A DNA stretch of 64,000 bases from Bdellovibrio sp. (GTDB lineage Bacteria > Bdellovibrionota > Bdellovibrionia > Bdellovibrionales > Bdellovibrionaceae), in the NCBI GenBank assembly GCA_014376435.1, contig JACMRL010000004.1, forward strand, positions 186,001-250,000. Reading direction: 5' to 3'. The stretch's first letter is position 1, and every line of letters begins with the position of its first letter. Below the pieces are notes generated by a model that did no database searches, was not told the origin of the DNA, and saw only the letters and a list, made by a program, of their open reading frames with translations. Shown piece by piece: positions 53,113 through 63,602 of the stretch. Both the position numbers and the translations under genes were made by a program.

Positions 53113-55992
53113 CTAATTAAGAGCAGTCATCTCGCGCGCAATTTCTTCTTTTGAAAATGCTTCGATCATATCGCCGACCTTAAGGTCGTTGAAACTTTCA
53201 ATACCGATACCGCACTCGAATCCTTCAGAGACATCTTTAACATCTTCTTTGAAACGTTTAAGTGAGGCCACTTTTCCTTCGTAAACGATTTTACCGTCAC
53301 GAACTAAGCGTAACATATTTGATCTTTGGATTTTTCCGCTTTTCACAGAACAACCCGCGATTGTTCCCATTTTTGGAACCGTAAAGATATTTCGAACTTC
53401 AGCCGTACCCATCACTTTTTCAATCACTGACGGAGCTAATAATCCAGTCATCGCTTTTCGAACGTCATCGACCATTTCGTATACGATTGAATAACTACGA
53501 ATATCGACGCCGATTTGTTTGGCTTTCGCCGCAGCGTTATTATCTGGGCGAACATTGAACGCGATCACGATACCTTTAGAAGTATGCGCTAATAAAACGT
53601 CGTTCTCATTCACACCACCAACGGCCGCGTGAATGATTTTATTTTTAACTTCAACTGAAGTTAATTTATTTAACATTCCCTTTATAGCTTCTAAAGAACC
53701 ATCCACGTCAGCTTTTAAAACGATGTTGAAATCTTTCACATCGCCTCTCGTTACTTTTGCAAATATGTCTTCCAAAGAAATTTTATTAGAACCTAGTCCA
53801 GCTAATGTGGCTGCTTTACGGTTTGCGACAACTTCTTCAGCGGTTTTCTCATCGACTACAACATCGAAGCGATCGCCCGCAGAAGGTACGCCCTCAAGAC
53901 CTAAAACTTCGGCCGGTAAACCCGGAGTTACCGTTTCAATGCGCTCGCCTTTATCATTTGTTAATGATTTTACGCGGCCTTTCATTGAACCAGCAACGAT
54001 ATACTGACCAATTCTAACCGTACCGTCTTTCACTAAGATCGTTGCAACGGCGCCGCGACCTTTTTCAAGTTTGGCTTCGACCACAATTCCGGTTCCAGAA
54101 CGGTTTGGATTTGCTTTTAGTTCTGCAACTTCAGCAAGTAATTTAATATTTTCTAAAAGTTCTTTGATCCCCGTACGTTTCAACGCCGAAACTTCACAGA
54201 AAATTGTATTACCGCCCCACTCTTCGGGTACGATTTCAAATTCTGTTAATTGTTGTTTAATGCGGTCTGGATTTGCACCTGGCTTATCCATTTTATTAAC
54301 CGCAATAATCATTGGTACGCCCGCAGCTTTTGCGTGATTAATCGCTTCCGCAGTTTGTGGCATCAAACCATCATCTGCCGCTACGACGATAATCGCGATA
54401 TCAGTTGCATTCGCACCACGCGCACGCATCGCGGTAAAGGCTTCATGGCCCGGAGTATCTAAAAAAGTCACTAATGAACCGTCTTCAGTTTTAACTGAGT
54501 AAGCGCCGATATGCTGAGTGATTCCACCCGCCTCGCCCGATGCAACGTCCGCATTGCGGATTGCATCTAGTAAAGATGTTTTACCGTGATCGACGTGACC
54601 CATCACTGTAACCACCGGTGGACGAATAATTTTTTCCGCATCCATTTCACCAAACGCCATTTTAGTAACGATATCAGTTGCCGTTTCGAAAACGTTTTGT
54701 GCTTCCCAACCAAATTCTGGAATGATCAACGCGATCGTATCAAAATCAAGTTGGGCATTCATGTTCGACATCACACCTTGAGTCATTAAAGCTTTAACTA
54801 ATTGAGTCGCTTTAATACCCATTTGCTCGGCCACATCTCCGACTTTCATTTTGCCGTTTACTTTCAATAAACGCTTGGAAGCTTTCGGAGTTGTTAATTG
54901 AGTTTTCATCGCGACACGGTTAAGCATGCCGGTTTTTTTCTTAGGTTGGAAAACCATTTCACGCTTACGGAATTCTACGGCATTGAAGCTTTGTAAAATT
55001 GCTGAAGCTTCTTTTTCTTTCGCAGTTAAACTTCCCGTTGGTGCCGGAGCTGGTCCGCCAAAGGTTTTTTTCCGTTTGTCCAATTCCCGACGAGCGTCGA
55101 AATCGTTCATCGGCGCTGGAGGAGGAGTATCTGGCATTTGGGCTACGAAACCCGTACGAATATTTCTACCCGCCGTACGATTTCCAGCCATTCCACCACC
55201 GGGAGGACGAGCATTAAACCCGCCACCGGTGTTCGAGCCCATACCTGGTGCGCCACCCGCAGGACGAGGATTCATCGGACGATTACCTTGGTAACCAGAT
55301 CCAGGAGGAGCTTGCACACGGCTTAAATCCATGCGCCCAATAATATTACGTTTTGGAATTGCGATATTTGTAGAACTTGAAACACCACTATCACCGATAG
55401 AAACTTCTTTTTTACGAGAAACAGCCGGGGGTGTTGGAACTCCTGTTACAACCGGGCCACTCAATGGAGCTTTCACTTCAATGACGGGTGCAGCCACTGG
55501 TGCAGCAGCTACTTCAACAGCGGGAGCTTTCGCTTCAACCACGGTGGCTACTTCTACTTCAGGAGCTTTCGCGACTACGTTTTCTTTTACTTCCTCAACG
55601 ATCGGCTCCACTTCTTTGGTTTTACGACGAATCACTGGAGATTTTGCTGCGGCCGCAGTTGCGGCGGCTTCTGCGGCTGCGGCTGCGGCGACCGCAGCGG
55701 CGGCTGGAGCTGCTTTCATAGCCGTCTTAGCTAAAGGCTTTTTTACTGCTGGAGCGGCAGCGGAAGTTTCTTTTTTAGCGGCCGCGGGTTTTTTAGCCGC
55801 AGTTTTTTTCGGTTTATCGTCTGCCGATTTAGCAGGGCCGGACAGTTTACCTCTTAATTGGTCTAAAACTTCGGGCTCTAGTTCTGCCATATGATTTTTC
55901 ACTGGAAGTTGCCATTCTTTGATTTTGTCCATCAAAGCTAGCGGGGTCATTCCAATTTCCTTAGCAAATTCAAAAACTTTTGGATTACTCAC
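53113..55992 (-). CDS. infB: Translation initiation factor IF-2
   Basis: This 959-residue protein has an IF2_N domain at the start, then a long low-complexity region (residues about 55-300) with Ala-rich, Lys/Pro-rich and Gly/Arg/Pro-rich segments, and a second IF2_N-like segment. The GTPase domain has G1 GHVDHGKTS near residue 463, DTPGHEAF and NKMDKPGAN. Domains II-IV follow. It places initiator tRNA on the 30S subunit. The GTG start has AAGGA upstream. Confidence 0.97.
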   Translation of the reverse strand: MSNPKVFEFAKEIGMTPLALMDKIKEWQLPVKNHMAELEPEVLDQLRGKLSGPAKSADDKPKKTAAKKPAAAKKETSAAAPAVKKPLAKTAMKAAPAAAAVAAAAAAEAAATAAAAKSPVIRRKTKEVEPIVEEVKENVVAKAPEVEVATVVEAKAPAVEVAAAPVAAPVIEVKAPLSGPVVTGVPTPPAVSRKKEVSIGDSGVSSSTNIAIPKRNIIGRMDLSRVQAPPGSGYQGNRPMNPRPAGGAPGMGSNTGGGFNARPPGGGMAGNRTAGRNIRTGFVAQMPDTPPPAPMNDFDARRELDKRKKTFGGPAPAPTGSLTAKEKEASAILQSFNAVEFRKREMVFQPKKKTGMLNRVAMKTQLTTPKASKRLLKVNGKMKVGDVAEQMGIKATQLVKALMTQGVMSNMNAQLDFDTIALIIPEFGWEAQNVFETATDIVTKMAFGEMDAEKIIRPPVVTVMGHVDHGKTSLLDAIRNADVASGEAGGITQHIGAYSVKTEDGSLVTFLDTPGHEAFTAMRARGANATDIAIIVVAADDGLMPQTAEAINHAKAAGVPMIIAVNKMDKPGANPDRIKQQLTEFEIVPEEWGGNTIFCEVSALKRTGIKELLENIKLLAEVAELKANPNRSGTGIVVEAKLEKGRGAVATILVKDGTVRIGQYIVAGSMKGRVKSLTNDKGERIETVTPGLPAEVLGLEGVPSAGDRFDVVVDEKTAEEVVANRKAATLAGLGSNKISLEDIFAKVTRGDVKDFNIVLKADVDGSLEAIKGMLNKLTSVEVKNKIIHAAVGGVNENDVLLAHTSKGIVIAFNVRPDNNAAAKAKQIGVDIRSYSIVYEMVDDVRKAMTGLLAPSVIEKVMGTAEVRNIFTVPKMGTIAGCSVKSGKIQRSNMLRLVRDGKIVYEGKVASLKRFKEDVKDVSEGFECGIGIESFNDLKVGDMIEAFSKEEIAREMTALN

Positions 55993-56023
55993 TGTTATAT
56001 TATCCTTTTATCCAAGTGTCTAA

Positions 56024-57409
56024 CTAAGTAGACTCTTGTCCTAATTTCGAAAGCTCAGCTTTCAGTTGTTCTTCTGCACGTTGTTTTGCAGTTGTTGGTT
56101 TTTCCATTGGTGCCGCAACCGGAGAAGAAGGCACTGGAATTCCTTGCTCTTTATATTTTTTTATTAAATCTGTGGTATCCGCAATTAATTTAGCTGCTTT
56201 ATCAGGATCATCATAACCCGGAATTGTCATTACATCTTCAACCTTCGTTGTAGATAATGATTGGAAGGAACCGAAACCAGATTGAAAAATATTTTGCGCC
56301 ATCGTCTCATTCATACCCGGAATCAGCATCAAGTTAAAAATTGATTCTGCCGTACGAGCTGAGGCCGAAGTTAATGAAATGATATCTAACTTCCAAGTTG
56401 TCAGTTTAGCCGCTAAACGAACGTTCTGACCTTTTTTACCAATCGCTAAACTTAATTGCGTATCAGGTACAACAATTTCCATCTCTTTATTTTCTTCATC
56501 TAAGAAAACTTTAGAGATTTCAGCCGGAGCTAAAGCATTACATGCAAAACGTGTGATATCTTCATCCCACATAACGATATCGATTTTTTCGCCTTTTAAT
56601 TCTTGTACGATATTTTGTACACGAGAACCCTTCATCCCGACGCATGCGCCAACCGGATCAACCGAACTGTCTTTAGAACGAACCGCGATTTTCGCACGCT
56701 GTCCTGGCTCACGAGCTGCCGCCATGATTTCAACGATGCCGTCGTAAATTTCTGGAACTTCCATTTCAAATAATTTTACTAAGTAACGATGGTCTGCACG
56801 TGACATGATGATTTGTGGACCACGAGTTGTTTGACGAACTTCAGATAAGTAACCTTGAATACGATCGCCTGGTTTGTACATCTCGCCCGGAATTTGTTCA
56901 CGCGGTGGGATGTGAGCTTCAGTTCTTCCAAGATCCACAACGATAGCGCCTTTTTCTACTCTGCGCGCAATACCCGATGCGATTTCACCTTTACGTTGTT
57001 CGAATTCAGAGAAAATAATTTCTCGTTCTGCATCGCGAACCTTTTGTAAAATAATTTGTTTCGCCGTTTGGGCAGCAATACGACCTAAATCGTTTGAAAG
57101 AAGTTTGATACCGATTGAATCGTCTAATTGCGCGCCTGGATCAAGCTTCAAAGCTTCATCCAGCGGGATTTCAACTTCTTCGTCGATAAACTTTTCGCGC
57201 TCGACAACTTCTTTGAATTCATAAAGTTCAACTTCGCCCGTGGCTTCATTGTACTGAGCTTCTATTTCGCGGTAAGTTCCGTATTTTTTACGAGCTGCTA
57301 CTAGCATCGCTTGCTTAACCGCGTCGATGATGACTTCTTTATCTATCCCTTTATCTTTGCCTACTTGGTCGATCACTTTTGCTAAATCAGAAAATAAATT
57401 CTCAGCCAT
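56024..57409 (-). CDS. nusA: Transcription elongation/antitermination factor NusA
   Basis: The 461-residue protein has the N-terminal polymerase-binding domain, S1 (about 135-200), two KH domains (DPVGACVGMKGSRVQNIVQEL, LAIGKKGQNVRLAAKLTTW), and a C-terminal helical segment with PGMNETMAQNI. It modulates pausing and termination. GGAGG precedes the ATG. It lies between rimP and infB as in most bacteria. Confidence 0.97.
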   Translation of the reverse strand: MAENLFSDLAKVIDQVGKDKGIDKEVIIDAVKQAMLVAARKKYGTYREIEAQYNEATGEVELYEFKEVVEREKFIDEEVEIPLDEALKLDPGAQLDDSIGIKLLSNDLGRIAAQTAKQIILQKVRDAEREIIFSEFEQRKGEIASGIARRVEKGAIVVDLGRTEAHIPPREQIPGEMYKPGDRIQGYLSEVRQTTRGPQIIMSRADHRYLVKLFEMEVPEIYDGIVEIMAAAREPGQRAKIAVRSKDSSVDPVGACVGMKGSRVQNIVQELKGEKIDIVMWDEDITRFACNALAPAEISKVFLDEENKEMEIVVPDTQLSLAIGKKGQNVRLAAKLTTWKLDIISLTSASARTAESIFNLMLIPGMNETMAQNIFQSGFGSFQSLSTTKVEDVMTIPGYDDPDKAAKLIADTTDLIKKYKEQGIPVPSSPVAAPMEKPTTAKQRAEEQLKAELSKLGQEST

Positions 57410-57441
57410 AATTCCTCCAGAGCTTCGCAGCTAAGCTGCAG

Positions 57442-57960
57442 CTACTTCTTTTTCGGTTTCGAGTTACTTTTAACTTCAAATACTAATTTTGCTTTTTCAA
57501 TTTGCGATAGCGGAAGCTTGATCGTTTCACCGCGCAAATTAAAAACTAATGTTTCGCCTTCAACTCCGGCTAGCACGTCGTCGAATTGCTTCATCGCAAT
57601 CATGCCCTTTTCTTCCGTCAGACCCATTGAACCTAAAGACTTTGCTAGTTTTACGTAGATTTTTTTGCCAATAACTTTTTCAAAATGCCAAGGTTTTTTT
57701 AGATGACGATCTAAACCCGGCGTTGAAACTTCTAAATTATACATCGAGCCCGGAACGATATCTTCAACATCTAACATCAGGTTCAAACCTTTTGAAACGT
57801 TTGAACAGTCTGTGATTCCGACGCCTTCTACTTTATCAATGAATACACGAATGATACGGCCCTTACCGGCGCCCACATGTTCGATATCGTAAAGAACACA
57901 ACCTTCGCGCTCAGCAACTTCTTGCGCGATTTTTTCAATTTTTTCTAACCAAGGCTCCAA
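57442..57960 (-). CDS. rimP: Ribosome maturation factor RimP
   Basis: The 172-residue protein has the RimP core (VAEREGCVLYDIEHVGAGKGRIIRVFID, NVSKGLNLMLD, YNLEVSTPGLDRHLKKPWHFE). It supports 30S maturation. Two adjacent TTG codons could start it; the one at 57960 has AGAGG eight bases upstream, whereas for 57966 the spacing is too short. First gene of the nusA-infB operon. Confidence 0.93.
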   Translation of the reverse strand: MEPWLEKIEKIAQEVAEREGCVLYDIEHVGAGKGRIIRVFIDKVEGVGITDCSNVSKGLNLMLDVEDIVPGSMYNLEVSTPGLDRHLKKPWHFEKVIGKKIYVKLAKSLGSMGLTEEKGMIAMKQFDDVLAGVEGETLVFNLRGETIKLPLSQIEKAKLVFEVKSNSKPKKK

Positions 57961-58048
57961 ATACAAATCCTCTTCTAATAGGTGATCTTTGCGTCTTCAA
58001 CGAGACACTTTCAACCGAACAGTCTAAATTTAACTTTGTTTTGTTCAG

Positions 58049-58077
58049 GCAAAAAAAAATTGGGCTTTTGGCCCAAC
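58049..58077 (-). terminator. Rho-independent terminator after the GNAT gene
   Basis: On the minus strand TTGGGC and GCCCAA pair around a short loop and are followed by a run of T. It lies about 55 bases downstream of the 58131 stop and upstream of rimP. Confidence 0.8.
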
Positions 58078-58130
58078 TGATCGAAGACTATCAAAGTATT
58101 TTGCCAGAGGCAACTTGCTTATGTAAAGCC

Positions 58131-58574
58131 TTAGACGTTACTTCGGGTCATCACTAAAGTGGATGCCCCATCAGGGTAATAATTTTTACGGTTTTGAACT
58201 AATTCAAAGCCCCACTTCTGATAAAGCTGCCTAGCTGCCGAGTTAAGCTCATGCACTTCCAGCCAAAGTGGCTTATCATGCTGTGCGGCAATATCAGTTA
58301 ATTGAAGTAAAAGGGCTTCCAAATATCCCTGCTTACGACAAATGGGTATGGTTCCAAGTGCCGTGATTTCAAGCGCTTCCGCCGACTCACGAAAACTAAT
58401 AAAGCTCACAATTATTCCCAGATTTGCATACACCAAAGTTTTTGCGACCTTTAGTTCCTGTAAAGCTTTCTCGGTATTCCAATTAAAAACTGCAGGAGCC
58501 AAAACAGCATCGGCTATTTTTTGATAAACATCCGAAAGCGCAGTGTGATCCACAGCGTTTGCAAAACGAATCAC
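58131..58574 (-). CDS. GNAT family N-acetyltransferase
   Basis: The 147-residue protein has the GNAT fold. ALEITALGTIPICRKQGYLEALL contains a degenerate acetyl-CoA loop (RKQGY, where R/Q-x-x-G-x-G/A is usual), followed by LEVHELNSAARQLYQKWGFELV like RimI. It may acetylate a protein or small molecule. The GTG start overlaps the exported-protein gene stop by four bases. Confidence 0.82.
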   Translation of the reverse strand: MIRFANAVDHTALSDVYQKIADAVLAPAVFNWNTEKALQELKVAKTLVYANLGIIVSFISFRESAEALEITALGTIPICRKQGYLEALLLQLTDIAAQHDKPLWLEVHELNSAARQLYQKWGFELVQNRKNYYPDGASTLVMTRSNV

Positions 58575-59041
58575 GCTGCGGGCTCGGCATATTTAATTTT
58601 AGCTTGGTATTTTCTTTTTAAATGATTCATCCAGATTACAAAACGATCTTTTTGCTTCAACTGATTTTCTTTTAAATCTACAAACATCAAAACATAACTA
58701 ATACGCTCCAGCTCAGCATCGACTTCTTTAGTTGAATACTCGCTTAGTTTTTTACGGTCTGCTTCGCTGATTTTTAACTTTTCAGGTGTTACACCGAACA
58801 GTAAAGCTTCGCGGTGACTTAATCTTGATAGCAGAAAATCTTCATTTCGACCTTCCGACCAGGGACTAATATTTTTTTTGTTTAAGATCAGCATCACTTT
58901 TTCGAATAAGTTCATATCTCGCGTCGACCAAGATTGTTCGCTTTCGGAAAAAAGAATCTGGTTTAACACGATCGCTTTTTCTTGCGACCAGACCGAAGCG
59001 CCAAAAAATAAACATAAAATACAGATTTTTAAGTACGACAT
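58571..59041 (-). CDS. Exported protein of unknown function
   Basis: This 156-residue protein has a signal peptide ending near SVWSQE. The mature part is helical and highly charged, with no cysteines; it resembles no family I know. It is coupled to the GNAT gene by a GTGA overlap. Confidence 0.55.
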   Translation of the reverse strand: MSYLKICILCLFFGASVWSQEKAIVLNQILFSESEQSWSTRDMNLFEKVMLILNKKNISPWSEGRNEDFLLSRLSHREALLFGVTPEKLKISEADRKKLSEYSTKEVDAELERISYVLMFVDLKENQLKQKDRFVIWMNHLKRKYQAKIKYAEPAA

Positions 59042-59069
59042 ATCAAGAGGCTAACTGAAGAAAATAAAA

Positions 59070-59097
59070 AAGTCCTTCTGTTTTCAGAAGGACTTTC
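59070..59097 (-). terminator. Rho-independent terminator after the outer-membrane protein gene
   Basis: AAGTCCTTCTG and CAGAAGGACTT form an 11-bp stem around a four-base loop, followed on the minus strand by a T-rich run. It lies about 35 bases after the 59135 stop. Confidence 0.85.
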
Positions 59098-59134
59098 ATT
59101 AAATCAAAATTAAATGGGCTCATTTTGATTAGAA

Positions 59135-60280
59135 CTAGAAATTTACGCGAGCCGCAATACCAGCAATGTAATATTGAAGTTTTTCGATTGGCGTACCAAT
59201 GCGAGCATAAGTCGAGTTCGAGTAGTTCGAATTCACGCGACTAGACATATTGAACATATACTTTAAATCCATACCTAAAGAAAATTTAGGGCTTAACTCT
59301 AAATCCACACCCGTTACGATACCTAAATCGATCGCGTGCGAGTTACCCGTATCTTGTGAAGCATTCGTGTAACTATTTGTTAGAGTAAACTTTCTGTAAG
59401 AGTAAGAAACTAAACCACCGAGTACCGGTCTAACCACTCCGCCCAGTAATTGGTACTTCGCAGAGATTATACCTTGGTATTGATTCACTTCGTAATTATC
59501 CGTGCGGTAAGCGCCCGGTGAAAACATATTATTCATATCAACTGAATAATTTGACATAAAGAAAGCACCCTCAACTAAAAAATAATCATACCGAGTACCG
59601 AAAGCAGCCCCCAGTGAATAATTCCCTTTAACGTTATTTACGTCAGGATATTCACCGATACCCGCTAGACCTGCAAAATATTTTGATACAACCGGAGCTG
59701 AAACCGCAGTTTCTTCTTCTTTTAAAGCGGCGCGAACTTCTTCACGAACTGCATCACGAGATAGTTCTTCTTTAGGCTCGATATACACAGGTTGAATTGT
59801 AACTGGAGCTAGTGCTTGCGGCGGAGCTTGCACTGCTGCCGGGGCACTGACGTTAGTTTGCGTGGTTTGCATCGTTTCAAATTTATCGCCGAATAAAACC
59901 GTTGCACGCTTCTTCTCGTCTTCCATACGGCTTTGTTCTAATTTTTCAACGATACGAGATTCTGTACGCATTTCTTCTTCTTGACGATTCTTACGAATCA
60001 TATCAGCTCTGGAATCAGATAACGGAGAAGCTTCAATCAATGTCGTTGGCTGTTTTTGCACCGATTGTAGTGATTGCTGAGACTGTTGTGGCACAATAAT
60101 CGTTTGCGTAACAACCGCACCCGAATGTGGCTGAGCTGTTGCTTTTTTAGTTTGCGTTGAATTGTACATCTGATCGATTTCGTTATCGACTTCGATTCCA
60201 ATTTCTTGTTCTTGCGCGTGAACGTAAGTGCCAGCATTCACCGATAAAGCAAGTAGCAACAGCATTGAATAGTTTCTCAT
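59135..60280 (-). CDS. Outer-membrane beta-barrel protein with long periplasmic linker
   Basis: ATG 60280 is chosen because GGGGGAG lies six bases upstream; the ATG at 60295 is less likely. The 381-residue protein has a signal peptide (cleavage near VHAQE), a Gln/Thr/Glu-rich region with helical stretches (residues about 30-180), and a C-terminal barrel-like region of alternating strands ending in IAARVNF. A terminal Phe is typical of outer-membrane proteins. Function is unknown. A strong terminator follows it. Confidence 0.72.
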   Translation of the reverse strand: MRNYSMLLLLALSVNAGTYVHAQEQEIGIEVDNEIDQMYNSTQTKKATAQPHSGAVVTQTIIVPQQSQQSLQSVQKQPTTLIEASPLSDSRADMIRKNRQEEEMRTESRIVEKLEQSRMEDEKKRATVLFGDKFETMQTTQTNVSAPAAVQAPPQALAPVTIQPVYIEPKEELSRDAVREEVRAALKEEETAVSAPVVSKYFAGLAGIGEYPDVNNVKGNYSLGAAFGTRYDYFLVEGAFFMSNYSVDMNNMFSPGAYRTDNYEVNQYQGIISAKYQLLGGVVRPVLGGLVSYSYRKFTLTNSYTNASQDTGNSHAIDLGIVTGVDLELSPKFSLGMDLKYMFNMSSRVNSNYSNSTYARIGTPIEKLQYYIAGIAARVNF

Positions 60281-60470
60281 AAGATTCTCCCCCATTAATT
60301 TTTTATCACAAATCTGCTTACAGCAACGGCAGTGCCAGAGATCCGAAACCCGGTGGCAATTTTACAAGTGCATGATTTAACGGGATATTTTAGCATGGCT
60401 TGAAAAAATCACCTGGAGACAAAGTGACTAAGAAAGTGACCATTCTAGTTAACAGTCATGAAAAAATTTC

Positions 60471-60500
60471 TTGAACGCTTTCACCTACTCACTATATAAA
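60471..60500 (+). promoter_or_regulatory. Promoter of tRNA-Leu
   Basis: TTGAAC at 60471-60476 and TATATA/TATAAA in 60493-60500 are spaced by 16-18 bases. The tRNA starts 18 bases after the -10 region. Confidence 0.65.
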
Positions 60501-60517
60501 TACAGAACAAATAAAGT

Positions 60518-60604
60518 GGCTCGGTGATGAAATTGGTAGACTTGCTAGACTCAAAATCTTGTGGGGGCAACCCCGTGCCGGTTCGATTCCGGCCCGAGCC
60601 ACCA
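60518..60604 (+). tRNA. tRNA-Leu (anticodon CAA)
   Basis: The 87-base class II tRNA has a GGCTCGG/CCGAGCC acceptor stem, a D-arm with TTGGTAGAC, an anticodon loop CTCAAAA giving CAA, a long variable arm GGGG-CAA-CCCC, a T-arm with GGTTCGATTCC, and an encoded CCA end. It reads UUG. The anticodon stem has one T-T mismatch. Confidence 0.95.
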
Positions 60605-60648
60605 ACTTAATTAAATCCTTATCAAGTCGTCCACAGCAGTTAGCTCGG

Positions 60649-61401
60649 TCACTCGTTCATGACACGAGCGACTGAAGGAATAAATGGAATTAATTTTCCA
60701 AAAAGCTCATGGTAAACTTTAGCTTCGGCGGGGGCTAGATGAATGATTTCTATGCCTAAACCAGGAGGAATATTACTTTTTCCATGTTTTTGAATCCATC
60801 GCACGAGTCCCAAACCTTTTAGAATTACATGGTTTGGCTTTTGTATTTCTATAGAAAATGAAACCGTAGAACCTCTTTCTGGCGGAGTAAAAGCATGCGA
60901 TATGAAAAGCCCTCCGCGCCCAAAAAGTACAGATTTTTCTGATTCAAGAAGTGCAACACTTGCTCCCCTTTTTTCTATGTTTAAAATTGGAGTTGCGGGT
61001 GTTGCAAAAGGTTGTGCCCATTTGGCTTCAGGCGCAAGTAAGCAAAGTTGAATGGCCTGGCGAACGGCCTTGGCGTCAAAAGGTTTAGTAAATTTTCCTT
61101 CAGCTCCAATATGATAAATTTCTTCATTTAAAAGGTCTGAAAAGCCCGACATAAATAAAACACTCGGATGGCTGGGATGGTGCGCTTTGATTTTTTTTGT
61201 GAGCTCGATGCCATCGCCGCTAGGCATGCGTATGTCGGTCAATACTAAATTGTAAGATTTTTGCTGAACTAGTTCCCATGCTTCATTGCCACAAATAGCC
61301 GTATCAACTTGAAATTGAAATGCCGTAAACAAGTCATTTAGTATTTCTAAAATCATTGGCTCGTCATCGACGACTAAAATGCATACATCTTCAGGCTTCA
61401 T
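60649..61401 (-). CDS. Response regulator with PilZ domain
   Basis: The 250-residue protein has a receiver domain with acid pair Asp12-Asp13, phosphoacceptor Asp56 (VLTDIRMPSGDG), a Ser in LFMSGF and Lys in FTKPFD. A PilZ-like C-terminal domain of about 100 residues follows (FISHAFTPPERGSTVSFSIEI, ...PPGLGIEI). The PilZ arginine motif RxxxR at the start of the domain is not obvious, so c-di-GMP binding is uncertain. AAAGGA precedes the ATG. It is divergent from the histidine kinase gene. Confidence 0.85.
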   Translation of the reverse strand: MKPEDVCILVVDDEPMILEILNDLFTAFQFQVDTAICGNEAWELVQQKSYNLVLTDIRMPSGDGIELTKKIKAHHPSHPSVLFMSGFSDLLNEEIYHIGAEGKFTKPFDAKAVRQAIQLCLLAPEAKWAQPFATPATPILNIEKRGASVALLESEKSVLFGRGGLFISHAFTPPERGSTVSFSIEIQKPNHVILKGLGLVRWIQKHGKSNIPPGLGIEIIHLAPAEAKVYHELFGKLIPFIPSVARVMNE

Positions 61402-61541
61402 AAGATTCCTTTACACGCTGATGGTTGTATCGGAAATAATAATTAAAATCTAATGCCAAAAAAAGCCTGGTCCAGGACTAGTTTACGGACAGAATATAAA
61501 GAGTTCTCATAAAAAACCGAAACACAATATGTGAGGTTGAA

Positions 61542-63602
61542 TTGAAAAAAAAAGCCGACGCAAAACCAGATCTATCCGCGGATGAAATAGAAAGATTGAA
61601 TGCCCTCCGAGCACTGAATGTTTTAGACACTCCACCGGAGCTCGCATTCGATGAAATTACAAACCTCGCATCAAGAATTTGCGGGACACCGATTTCTTTA
61701 ATTAGTTTAATCGATGAAGATCGACAATGGTTTAAATCAAAAGTTGGCTTGAATGCTAATGAAACCCCTCGCGATATTTCGTTTTGCAGTCACGCTATTC
61801 TTAATCAAAAAACTTTAATTATTGAAGATGCACATCTAGACACGCGGTTCCAAAACAACCCATTTGTTTTAGCCGAACCGAAAATTAGATTTTATGCTGG
61901 ATCACCTCTCGTAACGTCAGATGGTTACTCCATCGGAACACTTTGCGTAATCGACCATAAACCTCGGCGGCTAACGGCTGATCAAATTAGTTCATTAGAA
62001 ATTCTTTCTAGACAAGTTGTTTTAAACTTTGAAAGAAATAAAATTGAGCGAGAACTGACCATTCAAAAAAAATTTTTCGGTAGTATTGTGAGCGTTTTGC
62101 CACAACTGGTCTCTTACGTAGATTTAAATTATAATTATCTTTTTAGAAACGCTGCTTATCAAAAGTGGTTTAACCTGACCCCACAAGACCTAAATAAAGT
62201 TTCGATGCAAGAAATTATTGGAGAAAAATCTTTTGTGCATGTTAAGCCCTACTTAGATAAAACTTTTGCCGGAATACCCCAACACTACGAAACATCTTTG
62301 AAGCTTGAAATTAATAACGTTTTTTTTGAGAAACAAATTCAAGCAAATTATATACCTGATTTCGACGCTGAAGGCCACGTGCGTGGCTTATTTGCGGTTG
62401 TTAACGATTTAACTGAGATTAAAGCAAAAGAAAATTTAACGATTGAGCAAGGTAAAAAACTTGAAGTTGCACTTTGTGCTTCTCAAGCTAGTGAAAAAAC
62501 ATTTCGCGCTTACTTTGAAAATTCTGTCGTTGGCATGATTAAATTAAATTCGAAGTTAAAGTTCGTTGATGCAAATCCAGCTTATTTGAAATTAATGGAA
62601 TACAGCCTAGACGAACTTCAAAACATGACTTTAGCCGATGTTACGCATCCTGACGATAGGGATTGGATCAATAAGAAAATATTTAAATCAGCAAATGAAA
62701 ATAAGCCCCTAATACGCCACGAAAAACGGAATTTGACTAAAACCGGAAAAATTGTTTATTTACAAGTTTCTGGCCAGGCGATCGAAGTTGATCAATCAGG
62801 CGACTATCAACTGTTTATTATGATACAAGATATTTCAGAATTAAAAGCGGCTGAAAACCTTGTACAAGAACATCAAATACAACTTATTCAAAATTCAAAA
62901 ATGTCGGCACTGGGTGAAATGGCCGGAGGTGTTGCGCATGAAATCAACAACCCTTTAGCAATTATACTTGGTAAGTTAGATCACTTAAAGTTGATTTACC
63001 AATCAGATCGTGAAAATGAAAGCTTGTTCTTAAAAGAACTTGAAAAAATTTATACAACGGCCGTACGGATTGGTAAAATTGTAATGGGCCTACGAGCTTT
63101 TTCTAGAGACGGCAGTGATGATCCTTCAGAACCTGTAAAAATTAATTCAATTATCTCAAATGCAATCGCACTTTGTTCAGAAAAATTCGCGATTCAAGGC
63201 GTAAAGCTGCACAGCGACTTCAATTCAGATACAAAAATACTTTGTCGATCAACTGATGTATGCCAGATTTTATTAAATTTATTAAATAATGCATTTGATG
63301 CCTTACAACTTGAAGATGAAAAATGGATTAAAATCGAAGTTTCAATCGACGATACTGAAGTTGCCAGCATCTCGGTAACCGACTCAGGAAAAGGAATTTC
63401 AAAAGCAATTCAAGATAAAATTATGCAGTCTTTCTTTACGACCAAAGAAGTAGGCAAAGGTACAGGCCTAGGGCTTAGTATCTCTAAAGGTTTGGCTCAG
63501 GCGAACGGGGGCGAATTATTTTTAGATACTAACTCTTTAAATACGAAATTTATTGTTCAGCTGCCATTGGATCAATCGGCGTCAACAGGTAAAGCTTCGT
63601 AA
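61542..63602 (+). CDS. Sensor histidine kinase (GAF-PAS-PAS-HisKA-HATPase)
   Basis: The 686-residue protein lacks obvious membrane segments. A GAF domain occupies about residues 25-165, two PAS domains about 180-300 and 320-440. The HisKA domain has phosphoacceptor His466 in GGVAHEINNPLAII, and the ATPase domain shows N box LLNLLNNAFDAL, DSGKGIS and GTGLGLSISKGL. A TTG start has GAGG six bases upstream. It lies 140 bases from the divergent REC-PilZ gene and may phosphorylate it; this is inferred from position. Confidence 0.92.
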   Translation: MKKKADAKPDLSADEIERLNALRALNVLDTPPELAFDEITNLASRICGTPISLISLIDEDRQWFKSKVGLNANETPRDISFCSHAILNQKTLIIEDAHLDTRFQNNPFVLAEPKIRFYAGSPLVTSDGYSIGTLCVIDHKPRRLTADQISSLEILSRQVVLNFERNKIERELTIQKKFFGSIVSVLPQLVSYVDLNYNYLFRNAAYQKWFNLTPQDLNKVSMQEIIGEKSFVHVKPYLDKTFAGIPQHYETSLKLEINNVFFEKQIQANYIPDFDAEGHVRGLFAVVNDLTEIKAKENLTIEQGKKLEVALCASQASEKTFRAYFENSVVGMIKLNSKLKFVDANPAYLKLMEYSLDELQNMTLADVTHPDDRDWINKKIFKSANENKPLIRHEKRNLTKTGKIVYLQVSGQAIEVDQSGDYQLFIMIQDISELKAAENLVQEHQIQLIQNSKMSALGEMAGGVAHEINNPLAIILGKLDHLKLIYQSDRENESLFLKELEKIYTTAVRIGKIVMGLRAFSRDGSDDPSEPVKINSIISNAIALCSEKFAIQGVKLHSDFNSDTKILCRSTDVCQILLNLLNNAFDALQLEDEKWIKIEVSIDDTEVASISVTDSGKGISKAIQDKIMQSFFTTKEVGKGTGLGLSISKGLAQANGGELFLDTNSLNTKFIVQLPLDQSASTGKAS

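Noticed and set aside
55331-55894. Long plus-strand open frame opposite infB
   Set aside because: It is the antisense shadow of the Ala-rich, GC-richer region of IF-2; it is Ala/Ser/Thr-rich without domain features.
60421-60440. Direct repeat AAAGTGAC twice upstream of tRNA-Leu
   Set aside because: Only two short copies with no known operator match; may be chance.
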